From Tenacibaculum sp. SZ-18 (GTDB lineage: Bacteria > Bacteroidota > Bacteroidia > Flavobacteriales > Flavobacteriaceae): a DNA stretch of 64,000 bases. Below the pieces are notes generated by a model. That model was given only the letters and a program-made list of their open reading frames with translations. It ran no database searches and was not told where the DNA came from. The stretch spans positions 2,153,777 to 2,217,776 of the forward strand of contig NZ_CP019335.1 in assembly GCF_002813915.1 (NCBI RefSeq), read 5' to 3'. This document shows, piece after piece, positions 53,301 through 60,168 of the stretch (position 1 is its first letter; each line of letters starts with the position of its first letter). The position numbers and the translations under genes are program-made.

Positions 53301-53373
53301 GCGGGAGTAGCTCAGTTGGTAGAGCGTCAGCCTTCCAAGCTGAATGTCGCCGGTTCGAACCCGGTCTCCCGCT
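53301..53373 (+). tRNA. tRNA-Gly (TCC), first copy
   Basis: 73-nt cloverleaf: acceptor GCGGGAG with CTCCCGC, D arm GCTCAGTTGGTAGAGC, anticodon loop CTTCCAA (TCC), T arm GCCGGTTCGAACCCGGT, discriminator T. No CCA is encoded. It is identical to the copy at 53524. Confidence 0.97.
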
Positions 53374-53375
53374 CA

Positions 53376-53410
53376 AAAAAACCGAAACATTCGTTTCGGT
53401 TTTTTTTTAA
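53376..53410 (+). terminator. Terminator of the first tRNA-Gly
   Basis: AAAACCGAAAC and GTTTCGGTTTT pair around ATTC, then a run of T. Confidence 0.9.
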
Positions 53411-53477
53411 TTTCAAATTTATTATCAACAGTAACAGTAATCTAGCATTCACTTTTAGTTTCATTCCATAAAAAAGT

Positions 53478-53507
53478 TTGCAGAATTAAAAAAGGATGTT
53501 ATATTTG
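53478..53507 (+). promoter_or_regulatory. Promoter of the second tRNA-Gly
   Basis: TTG (53478-53480), 19 bp, TATATTTG (53500-53507), 17 bp before the tRNA. Confidence 0.7.
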
Positions 53508-53523
53508 CTACCGCATTACCAAC

Positions 53524-53596
53524 GCGGGAGTAGCTCAGTTGGTAGAGCGTCAGCCTTCCAAGCTGAATGTCGCCGGTTCGAACCCGGTCTCCCGCT
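53524..53596 (+). tRNA. tRNA-Gly (TCC), second copy
   Basis: Identical in sequence to the first copy, including the anticodon TCC and discriminator T. The duplicated unit also includes the promoter and the terminator (repeat period 223 bp). Confidence 0.97.
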
Positions 53597-53598
53597 CA

Positions 53599-53630
53599 AA
53601 AAAACCGAAACATTTGTTTCGGTTTTTTTA
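53599..53630 (+). terminator. Terminator of the second tRNA-Gly
   Basis: AAAACCGAAAC and GTTTCGGTTTT around ATTT, then TT runs. It also faces the convergent caspase-like gene. Confidence 0.9.
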
Positions 53631-53632
53631 TT

Positions 53633-54463
53633 TTATATCTGAAATGGTTTTTGTTTATTAAATTCTAAATCAAGCTTTCCAATATTCAAATAATTTGGTG
53701 ATTGATACTCTGGTAATCTTCCTGCTATTTCTTTATGAAATTTTTTATAACTACCATTAAAGGCCCCTCTATTCCAAACTGTTTTTAATCTGCCCGTAAA
53801 TTGACCATTAAAACGACCATCATAGGAATATTGATTGTCTTGACAACCAGAAATTAATTTAACTGAAGCCTTGATTTCTTTTCCTTTGAATTTAGCCATT
53901 TTAGAAGAAATACCTTCATAAAAATCTATATTCCTAAAGAAATTTCTACTTGAAACTTCATCTGGGATGGACTTTATTGACCATTGTGAAAATTCATCAC
54001 TCCTTCTTAAAATCTGATTCTCATCTCCAATTTCTTTTATTACGGTTCCGCTATGACAACTATCTGAGAAAACTAGAACCCTTACTCCTTCTTCAAATAA
54101 AGTCCATAAATATCTTAATTCATCGTCAATAAATTCACCATCGTATAAACACCAAGTTTCGTCGAGGCCATCTTCTTTTTCGTCACTATTATAATCTGGA
54201 ACCTGACCTCCATGCCCTGAGTAGGTGACCAAAAAAATATCACCAGATTTCAACTCTGAGGAAACATTTTCTATAAAAGAAAACACTTTCTCACGTGTCG
54301 CTTGTTCCCTAAGTAATTTAGTTGAATTGAAACCACAAGAATTTGCAATTAATTCCATGTCACTTGCATCAAATTCACAAGCATTTAATTTTCCATCCCA
54401 ACCACTATAATGATTTGGATCTACATAATTTAGACCGATATGTAAAGATATACCTCTTGCCAT
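53633..54463 (-). CDS. Caspase-family peptidase (C14, orphan metacaspase-like)
   Basis: Protein of 276 aa consisting of a caspase fold alone. The catalytic dyad is His84 in FLVTYSGHGGQ and Cys136 in VFSDSCHSGT. ISLHIGLNYVDPNHYSGW is the first strand with the usual S1 elements. No signal peptide, death-fold, TPR or effector domain is present. Start ATG 54463 gives MARGISLHIG; a longer frame to 54502 adds a hydrophobic leader without family support. Bacterial caspase-like proteins can act in cell-death or defence systems, but no partner gene is nearby except a rhomboid protease. Confidence 0.88.
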   Translation of the reverse strand: MARGISLHIGLNYVDPNHYSGWDGKLNACEFDASDMELIANSCGFNSTKLLREQATREKVFSFIENVSSELKSGDIFLVTYSGHGGQVPDYNSDEKEDGLDETWCLYDGEFIDDELRYLWTLFEEGVRVLVFSDSCHSGTVIKEIGDENQILRRSDEFSQWSIKSIPDEVSSRNFFRNIDFYEGISSKMAKFKGKEIKASVKLISGCQDNQYSYDGRFNGQFTGRLKTVWNRGAFNGSYKKFHKEIAGRLPEYQSPNYLNIGKLDLEFNKQKPFQI

Positions 54464-54538
54464 TTTAAAAAATTTAATTAGTTCTATCGTAAAACTAATC
54501 AAGACAACAAAGACACAAATCCCTATAAATAGGTAACT

Positions 54539-55186
54539 TTATAAATTATCTAATTTATCACCAAAAACAAGCAAACCAACAATTATAGCTCCCATTATGG
54601 TAATAACAGTAGGATCATTATAAAAAACGCTAGGCATTAACAATAAAGTTATTGCGAAACCACCAATAGCACCTCCTAGATGCGCAGAATGTCCTATGTT
54701 TCCCAATTTAGCTTTCATTCCGTAAATGGAATACAACAAGTAACCAACCCCCAACACATAACCTGGAAATTCAATAAATGGAAAAAACATAAAGGAATAT
54801 GTCTCCTGCGGATACAACATTATAGCTGAAAAGACTACACCAGAAACAGCTCCTGACGCACCTATAGCAGAATAATAATAATCATTTTTATTTTGATATA
54901 AAGAGTACATACTTCCCGTTAGAAGACTTCCGAAATAGATTAGCAAGAAATTTACATCCGAAAAATTATAACCTACAATTCTACCAAATAAATACAAGGC
55001 ATACATATTAAAACCAAAATGAACCCAATCGGCATGTAAAAAACCAGAAGTAACCATTCTCACCTTCTCTCCATTTAATATTTTTCCCACTTGAAACTTG
55101 TACTTATCAAAGAAATATTGATCTTGAAATCCTTTCACCGAGGCTAACAAATTAGCCACAATCAATCCTAAAACTATTTTATTCAT
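54539..55186 (-). CDS. Rhomboid-family intramembrane serine protease
   Basis: Membrane protease of 215 aa with six predicted helices. The catalytic Ser lies in SAIGASGAVSGVVFSAIM (GASG) and the catalytic His in IGHSAHLGGAIGG. The HADWVHFGFNMYALYLFG segment holds the family His and Asn in the second helix. ATG 55186 is chosen. It would cleave single-pass membrane proteins in the lipid bilayer. Same direction as the caspase-like gene, 75 bp upstream. Confidence 0.92.
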   Translation of the reverse strand: MNKIVLGLIVANLLASVKGFQDQYFFDKYKFQVGKILNGEKVRMVTSGFLHADWVHFGFNMYALYLFGRIVGYNFSDVNFLLIYFGSLLTGSMYSLYQNKNDYYYSAIGASGAVSGVVFSAIMLYPQETYSFMFFPFIEFPGYVLGVGYLLYSIYGMKAKLGNIGHSAHLGGAIGGFAITLLLMPSVFYNDPTVITIMGAIIVGLLVFGDKLDNL

Positions 55187-55275
55187 AACTCTTAATATAA
55201 TGGACAAAATTAATGAAAAGTTTCAGGTAGTTCTATTTTATATTTAAATACGATATTTGCAAAAATCATTTTTTA

Positions 55276-56181
55276 ATGAATTTATTTATTTACATTTTAG
55301 TGTTTCCTATTATCTGGATAATTTCCAGACTTCCCATGCGTCTATTATATGCATTTTCCGACTTTTTATTCTTGTTAGTATATCATGTTGTTGGTTATCG
55401 AAAAAAGGTTGTTTTTAGCAACTTAAAACTAGCTTTTCCTGACAAATCAGAAGAAGAATTAAAAAAACTCACGAAACAAGCGTTACACCACTTTTGTGAT
55501 TTCATAGTTGAGAGCATCAAAAGTTTTTCTATTTCTGAAAAAGAAGTTTCTAAGAGATATAAGTTCGTGAATCCTGAAGTTTTAAATAACACCGCTAAAA
55601 ATGGTAAAAACATCATTCTTACTGGTGCGCATTTAAATAATTGGGAATGGTCTGTTTCTATGCCTTTAATTTCTAAAATTCATATTTACGGAGCCTACAC
55701 TCCTATTAAGAATACATACTTCAACAACTTCATGAAAAACTCTAGGACAAAGTTTAATTTGACTGCATATAAAACCAGAGAAATGATTCCGAAAATGATG
55801 AAAAACATAAAAGAAGGTAAACAAGGAGCCTATATTCTGTTGAGTGATCAATCTCCAGTAATTCAAAAAACTTATTACTGGCAGGAATTCTTCGGAGTAA
55901 AAGTTCCCGTTCATACAGGAGCTGAATTATTGGCGAAGAAATTTGATATGTCTATAATTAATTACACTACAAAAAAAATAAAAAGAGGTTATTACGAAAC
56001 GACGTTTGAAGTTATCACTGAAAATCCACGTGATTTAGACAATTACCAAATTACAGATAAGTACCTTGAAATAACAGAACGCAATATTAAAGAGCAACCT
56101 GAAAACTATCTTTGGACACACAAAAGGTTTAAACACAAACATAGATATCAAGAATGGTTAGAAAAATATAAGAAAAAATAA
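55276..56181 (+). CDS. Lipid A biosynthesis-type lysophospholipid acyltransferase (HtrB/LpxL family)
   Basis: Inner-membrane acyltransferase of 301 aa. N-terminal helix NLFIYILVFPIIWIISR, then FSNLKLAFPDKSEEELKKL, catalytic HX4E motif LTGAHLNNWEWS, KKFDMSIINYT and the C-terminal ENYLWTHKRFKHKHRYQEW. It adds a late acyl chain to lipid A or a related outer-membrane lipid. It ends in a strong terminator. The divergent gap to the rhomboid gene is 89 bp. Confidence 0.93.
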   Translation: MNLFIYILVFPIIWIISRLPMRLLYAFSDFLFLLVYHVVGYRKKVVFSNLKLAFPDKSEEELKKLTKQALHHFCDFIVESIKSFSISEKEVSKRYKFVNPEVLNNTAKNGKNIILTGAHLNNWEWSVSMPLISKIHIYGAYTPIKNTYFNNFMKNSRTKFNLTAYKTREMIPKMMKNIKEGKQGAYILLSDQSPVIQKTYYWQEFFGVKVPVHTGAELLAKKFDMSIINYTTKKIKRGYYETTFEVITENPRDLDNYQITDKYLEITERNIKEQPENYLWTHKRFKHKHRYQEWLEKYKKK

Positions 56182-56187
56182 ATTCTT

Positions 56188-56217
56188 AAAAAGTGAACCG
56201 AAGTTCACTTTTTTTTA
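56188..56217 (+). terminator. Terminator of the acyltransferase gene
   Basis: Arms AAAAAGTGAAC and GTTCACTTTTT pair around CGAA, then TTTTTT. Confidence 0.92.
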
Positions 56218-56352
56218 TTTCTATATTCATCACTCTTCTGCTTAATTAATCATTCGTTTTTTGTTTTTTACCTGAACTTACCTATAGTTTTGTCTGATTT
56301 TTTTTAATAATTAGATTTTATCAATTACTTTTTTTCTATAAAATTAAGAATT

Positions 56353-56496
56353 ATGAAAGCTAAACCTATATTAGTACGACTTATTAAATCATATGGAAAT
56401 AAATACGTTATTAAATTTCCAAAACTTATTATTACTGTGAATAGATATTATTACACTAAAATGTCTAATAGTCCTGATGAGTATAAATTCATATAA
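56353..56496 (+). CDS. Small 47-aa protein with a TVNRY motif
   Basis: ATG 56353 to TAA 56496 gives 47 aa: KSYGNKYVIKFPKLIITVNR continues with YYYTK and an acidic end. The beta-hairpin-like layout and the TVNRY block parallel the 51-aa ORF at 49544. It stands free between a terminator and the prophage border. No known family was recognised. Confidence 0.5.
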   Translation: MKAKPILVRLIKSYGNKYVIKFPKLIITVNRYYYTKMSNSPDEYKFI

Positions 56497-56679
56497 TTTA
56501 AATGACTACTATCGAAAAAGAAGAAAAATACTAATAAGCATGAATCCTCCAAAATTGTTTATTTGCATTAGTTTTAATTGCTCAATTCTAATTGATTAAC
56601 TGGATGTTTTAGTTTTTTTAACCTCTTAATCAATTAAACACAACTAAGACCGTTCCTCTAAATAAAGTTTACTGAAAAC

Positions 56680-56710
56680 AAAAAAGCTCCTCTAGTTGAG
56701 AAGCTTTTTT
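56680..56710 (-). terminator. Former tRNA-His terminator, now behind the tRNA fragment
   Basis: Arms AAAAAAGCT..CTC and GAG..AGCTTTTTT, with one mismatch, around TAGTT. It follows the tRNA-His 3' end on the minus strand by 4 bp, as expected for the native terminator of that tRNA. Confidence 0.8.
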
Positions 56711-56714
56711 ACTG

Positions 56715-56760
56715 GGTGAAAGACCGGGTTCGAACCGGCGACCTCCGGAACCACAATCCA
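56715..56760 (-). other. Attachment site: 3' half of tRNA-His (GTG)
   Basis: Minus-strand 3' part of a tRNA: anticodon loop TTGTGGT (GTG, His) with the stem 3' strand TCCGG, variable loop AGGTC, T arm GCCGGTTCGAACCCGGT, acceptor 3' strand CTTTCAC and discriminator C73, as is characteristic of tRNA-His. The 5' half is absent: upstream sequence has no D arm. Phage genes begin immediately beyond it. This is the classical scar left when an element integrates into a tRNA gene and supplies its own 3' half at the other end. Confidence 0.8.
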
Positions 56761-56846
56761 AAGACTCTCTTTTCAATATTGTTAACTATCAGTTTATCAG
56801 TGTGTTAATATTTTAAAATCACACTAAAATAGTACTTTAAATTTAA

Positions 56847-56870
56847 ATTGACACGGCAATTGACACGGCA
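56847..56870. repeat. Tandem 12-bp direct repeat near the attachment site
   Basis: ATTGACACGGCA occurs twice without a gap (56847-56858, 56859-56870). It lies 87 bp inside the prophage border and just before the last phage gene, where arm-type integrase or excisionase sites are often found. Confidence 0.55.
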
Positions 56871-56878
56871 AAATATCA

Positions 56879-57193
56879 TTACCTTTCTTTCAATTCTTTA
56901 TTTTCATAAATAAATTCTAATAACTTAATTCTTTCTTCTGTAGAAAAGTATTCTTTTTTTCCTTTTCCTCTTTTCAAATCTAATTCTTCTTTAAAAGTTT
57001 CTCTTATAAATTTATTTACATGTTGAATTTGATCGATTACAGCATTAATATCTTCTATTAGGTTTTCATCATCAGTTCTATTAAGTACAGGTTGAAGTCT
57101 CATTAATGAAGAGTAATTGTAACTTAAAACATTGTATGATAATGCTTCTGCTAATTGAATTTTCTTTTTCTTATTTCTCTTAAAACCAAACAT
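56879..57193 (-). CDS. Hypothetical prophage protein, border gene
   Basis: Protein of 104 aa. It has a basic start (MFGFKRNKKKKIQL) and helical body with FKEELDLKRGKGKKEYF and EERIKLLEFIYENKELK. ATG 57193 is chosen; a longer frame to 57244 is possible. No family was recognised. It is the last gene before the attachment site. Confidence 0.6.
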   Translation of the reverse strand: MFGFKRNKKKKIQLAEALSYNVLSYNYSSLMRLQPVLNRTDDENLIEDINAVIDQIQHVNKFIRETFKEELDLKRGKGKKEYFSTEERIKLLEFIYENKELKER

Positions 57194-57318
57194 ATCTATA
57201 TTTTTTTTCAAATCTAAGGATGTTACTCGAATTGATTTGTACACGAAACCCTGAGATTTTAATTATTTTACAAACTTAAATATGCTCTAGGATATAAATT
57301 GTAGAGAAAACCTTAGAT

Positions 57319-57750
57319 TTAAAAATCGTTTATTATGTGAAGTTCAACTTCATCAAATTTTCCAAGGGTAATATGAAATACATCCATAATCATTTTACTA
57401 TCGGAAACATCTTGGTAATTATCAGTATCGATCATCTGATATTTAAAGCCAAGTGCTATGCATCCATTTAACTGATGCCAATAATTGGCTGAGTGAAACT
57501 TACACTCTGATCTATTTGGTACATCTTTAATCTCCCATAGTTTTTTCTTAAATCTAGTAGAGTGTTCTAATACTACAGGATATATTCCTTCGGGAATACA
57601 AGAAATATTTTTTTTATTATCTCTCCAGCCTCTCTCTAGTGATAAAGCTGAAAAAAGAGGAAATCCGTCAGCATCATAAATAGTACAAGTTCCAGAAGAT
57701 TGAAAATTATCTTGCCATTTTCTAACTATTTCAATTTTGGCTAGTTTCAT
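57319..57750 (-). CDS. DUF5675-family phage protein
   Basis: Protein of 143 aa with the DUF5675 pattern: IVRKWQDNFQSSGTCTIYDA, LSLERGWRDNKKNISCIPEG, YPVVLEHSTRFKKKLWEI, and NYWHQLNGCIALG with the conserved His and Cys. These proteins are frequent in prophage lysis regions of Bacteroidota and may be peptidoglycan- or lysis-related. The biochemical role is unproven. It overlaps the holin-like gene by 20 bp. Confidence 0.78.
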   Translation of the reverse strand: MKLAKIEIVRKWQDNFQSSGTCTIYDADGFPLFSALSLERGWRDNKKNISCIPEGIYPVVLEHSTRFKKKLWEIKDVPNRSECKFHSANYWHQLNGCIALGFKYQMIDTDNYQDVSDSKMIMDVFHITLGKFDEVELHIINDF

Positions 57751-58222
57751 TTGTTTTATCTGTAGCAGTTTGAATGATAGTATTAAACAATTTTAATAGA
57801 TAGTTTCTGATAGCGTTTAACAGTTTAGTTATTAAATCATCATTCTTAACTTCTTTTTTCTGTCTTATGGAAAGCCAATTACTAAAAATGGAGATTCCTT
57901 CACTAACAATTAGAATGTTCATGACCGCAGTAACAAACCATTTAAAATCGAAACTTAAACCTTTCCCGATTAGAGCAATAGTCATAGGAATTAGAAGAAT
58001 ACTCAATTTAGAAATAAATCCTAACGCCAATTTCTTAATCTTGAATTTCAGTCCTAAAGACAACGTTTTAATAATTCCAAAACATGTATCTATAAGCATT
58101 AACCAGAATAAGATTTTTACTACATCAGATTTGATACCTAAAAAGGTGAACAAAGCATAAAACAGGTACTTAACCCATTCAAAACTTTCTTTTATTTGGT
58201 TTAATGATTCGGGGTAAAGCAT
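57731..58222 (-). CDS. Phage holin family protein
   Basis: Protein of 163 aa with four hydrophobic segments, including YLFYALFTFLGIKSDVVKIL, ILFWLMLIDTCFGIIKTL, ISKLSILLIPMTIALIGKGL and WFVTAVMNILIVSEGISIFS. The Asp in LMLIDTCFGI and helix layout are typical of the phage toxin-secretion/holin (LydA or phage_holin_4) group. It would form the membrane lesion for lysis. The C-terminus is polar and overlaps the DUF5675 gene. Confidence 0.82.
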   Translation of the reverse strand: MLYPESLNQIKESFEWVKYLFYALFTFLGIKSDVVKILFWLMLIDTCFGIIKTLSLGLKFKIKKLALGFISKLSILLIPMTIALIGKGLSFDFKWFVTAVMNILIVSEGISIFSNWLSIRQKKEVKNDDLITKLLNAIRNYLLKLFNTIIQTATDKTNETSQN

Positions 58223-58223
58223 C

Positions 58224-58439
58224 TTATTTGATTAGTTCATTTAAAATAGACTTTCCAGAATGAACTAAGGCAACATCATCAGTATTATTAAAAACTCCCT
58301 TTCTTACTGCCAAATCAGCAACATTAAACAGAACTTGAATTGCTTTCTTTTGTTCGTTCGTTAAACCTGATGGTTCTTTCTTTTGTTCATCAGTTATACC
58401 CGATTTTTCAGTCTTTTGTGTCTTTTCTCTAACTGCCAT
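58224..58439 (-). CDS. Small prophage protein with an internal repeat
   Basis: Protein of 71 aa. Its N-terminal half repeats the unit GITDEQKKEPS and GLTNEQKKAI, and the C-terminal half is a helix (VLFNVADLAVRKG). It ends 2 bp before... (minus strand) the holin-like start, so it is coupled to it. No family was recognised. Confidence 0.65.
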   Translation of the reverse strand: MAVREKTQKTEKSGITDEQKKEPSGLTNEQKKAIQVLFNVADLAVRKGVFNNTDDVALVHSGKSILNELIK

Positions 58440-58451
58440 TATATTTTAAAA

Positions 58452-59873
58452 TTAAATTACTACTCCTGTTAGTTTTATCCATTCTGTTTGCGAGTGTCGG
58501 TAATAGACTTCTCCTTTACGTGCATTATTTTTATTTACGAGAAAAGTTCCAATAGGATCTGCTGGACGATGTAGATTTAAAACAGTACTAGTAACGTTAT
58601 TAAAATTATCATACACTTCTATCCTTGCATCTTGATTGGTTTGAAGCCCTAAGCTTTCTAAATACTCTTTATTGATCGCTCTTTTACTATTTCCGTTTAC
58701 TATTTCAGATAATGGTACATCAAGTATCAATGGACCACTTAATTTAGACGGAAGTTGCACTTCAGACTTTATAAAATAAGCACCACCTCCGGCAGAAAAA
58801 TTTAATGATATATCGTCACAACCAATGTAAGCAAAGTCTCCATCTACATTTAATAATGGATCATCTGCTACTGAAGGTTGTTTACAGTCAAGTTCAAGTA
58901 CATAGGCTCTATTCGCAATCTCACCTTTCTTAAGATCTAATGTTACTGAAGCTGCGAAAACATCTTCGATTTCCATCGTAGCATCATTGATTTTTGCGGT
59001 TAACCTGTTTAGAACTGTGGTTATTTCAGAAGAACCATTATAATCATCAACATTTGCAATGGCTTCAACACCAAATAAGGTCTCACATCCTCCTGATGAT
59101 CTATAACTCCCTAGAATGATTGCACCTCCTAGATTGTTTACAAACCCTGTTCCTGATGAACGACCTATATGATAAGAGGAAAACACCTCTTTAATATAAT
59201 CAGCTCCTTTATAGTCTGCTCTTAACATACCACCAAAAAAAGCATCAGTACTATTAGCGTTATGTCTAACTGAATCAACCCAAAACGGTATTGAAGTTCC
59301 TGTTGAAGTAGAATTGTCTTTTAGGAATATTTTAGTTCCTAAGGAATTCGAAACAGGACTTCCAGTTGTATTCACAAGTAGATTGTTTTCGGTTTCAAAG
59401 TTCCCAAATAAATTAGTATTTCCTTCGAGATTAATACTATTAGCAGCTTTTAAAGTAATATCCTCTTGATCGTCATCAACCTTTAATTCAGTTCCGTTGG
59501 TTGGTCCAAAAATGGAAGTTCTAAATCCATCATCAATAATCCCTTCCACCTTAAAAACATCTTTTAAGAGGTCAATCTTCGAAATTTCCAACTGAGGAAT
59601 AAAACCGTCCGATATGAGTGAGTTCTCATCTAATCCAACATAACCTTCTGGCTCATCTTTTTGACTTATACTTTGATAACTTGTCAAATTTGGACTAGAA
59701 AAAGGGTACTTAAGTAGCTTTGTCTTATTTGGGGAATAAACAGCAATCAGCATTCCATCTTCAACTTCATTAGCTTCTTCTAATTGAGCATAGCTCTTAG
59801 AGTTATCAATGAATTTTTGAAACAAATTAGTAAGGTTTTGAACCTTTTGAGATAAAGCTTCAACGCTCGACAT
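58452..59873 (-). CDS. Prophage tail-fibre-like protein
   Basis: Protein of 473 aa. The N-terminus is a coiled coil (VEALSQKVQNLTNLFQKFID), followed by beta-rich, low-complexity strands of fibre type (KAANSINLEGNTNLFGNF) and a C-terminal part ending RKGEVYYRHSQTEWIKLTGV. The layout suggests a trimeric fibre or baseplate-associated protein. No exact family is assigned. Start ATG 59873. It lies next to the plus-strand small gene and the palindrome. Confidence 0.65.
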   Translation of the reverse strand: MSSVEALSQKVQNLTNLFQKFIDNSKSYAQLEEANEVEDGMLIAVYSPNKTKLLKYPFSSPNLTSYQSISQKDEPEGYVGLDENSLISDGFIPQLEISKIDLLKDVFKVEGIIDDGFRTSIFGPTNGTELKVDDDQEDITLKAANSINLEGNTNLFGNFETENNLLVNTTGSPVSNSLGTKIFLKDNSTSTGTSIPFWVDSVRHNANSTDAFFGGMLRADYKGADYIKEVFSSYHIGRSSGTGFVNNLGGAIILGSYRSSGGCETLFGVEAIANVDDYNGSSEITTVLNRLTAKINDATMEIEDVFAASVTLDLKKGEIANRAYVLELDCKQPSVADDPLLNVDGDFAYIGCDDISLNFSAGGGAYFIKSEVQLPSKLSGPLILDVPLSEIVNGNSKRAINKEYLESLGLQTNQDARIEVYDNFNNVTSTVLNLHRPADPIGTFLVNKNNARKGEVYYRHSQTEWIKLTGVVI

Positions 59874-59901
59874 AAATTACTGTTTTACACAAATATACAA
59901 T

Positions 59902-59924
59902 TTATTTAGAATCATTCTAAATAA
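59902..59924. promoter_or_regulatory. Perfect 23-bp palindrome of Fur-family 7-1-7 type
   Basis: TTATTTAGAAT C ATTCTAAATAA is a perfect inverted repeat with a single central base. Its core TTAGAATCATTCTAA fits the T-n-A-n-A-A-T-n-A-T-T-n-T-n-A form of Fur/PerR/Zur boxes. It lies between the divergent starts of the tail-fibre-like gene and the plus-strand small membrane gene, 32 bp upstream of the latter's -7 element. Confidence 0.7.
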
Positions 59925-59956
59925 TATTTTTGCTATTTAAACTCTATGGTTTTGGT

Positions 59957-59964
59957 TATATTTG
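59957..59964 (+). promoter_or_regulatory. -7 element of the prophage plus-strand gene
   Basis: TATATTTG lies 4 bp before the ATG at 59968. A TTG at 59930-59932 is at an unusually long spacing (24 bp). Confidence 0.5.
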
Positions 59965-59967
59965 AGT

Positions 59968-60168
59968 ATGCTATTTTATATTTCAATAGGATTTATTATT
60001 TACCTGATTACCACAAGAATTACGAAGGCTTTCGTGAAAGATGTCAATAAAAATATTGATAAATATGACCGTGAAAAACCTACTAAAATTGTGATAAATC
60101 AATATACTACCGAGCAACATCTTCACATTACTGAGTCTCAATTAGAGAAGTTAAAGTCCAAAGACTAA
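59968..60168 (+). CDS. Prophage moron: small membrane protein on the opposite strand
   Basis: Protein of 66 aa. An N-terminal helix (MLFYISIGFIIYLITTRITK) is followed by a charged tail with DKYDREKPTKIV and QLEKLKSKD. Such small membrane proteins encoded against the grain of a phage operon often modify host phenotype or block superinfection; the role is inferred. It starts from its own promoter next to a Fur-type palindrome and overlaps the convergent tail gene by 4 bp. Confidence 0.65.
   Translation: MLFYISIGFIIYLITTRITKAFVKDVNKNIDKYDREKPTKIVINQYTTEQHLHITESQLEKLKSKD

Larger units (their letters stand above)
56497..56878. other. Intergenic prophage border region
   Basis: Contains an 11-bp inverted repeat (56589-56599 with 56626-56636), a minus-strand terminator (56680-56710), the displaced tRNA-His 3' half (56715-56760) and a 12-bp tandem repeat (56847-56870). 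No protein gene is supported. Confidence 0.7.

Noticed and set aside
53216-53410. 64-codon plus-strand frame running through the first tRNA-Gly
   Set aside because: It covers the tRNA promoter, the whole tRNA and its terminator; the frame is a by-product of these sequences.
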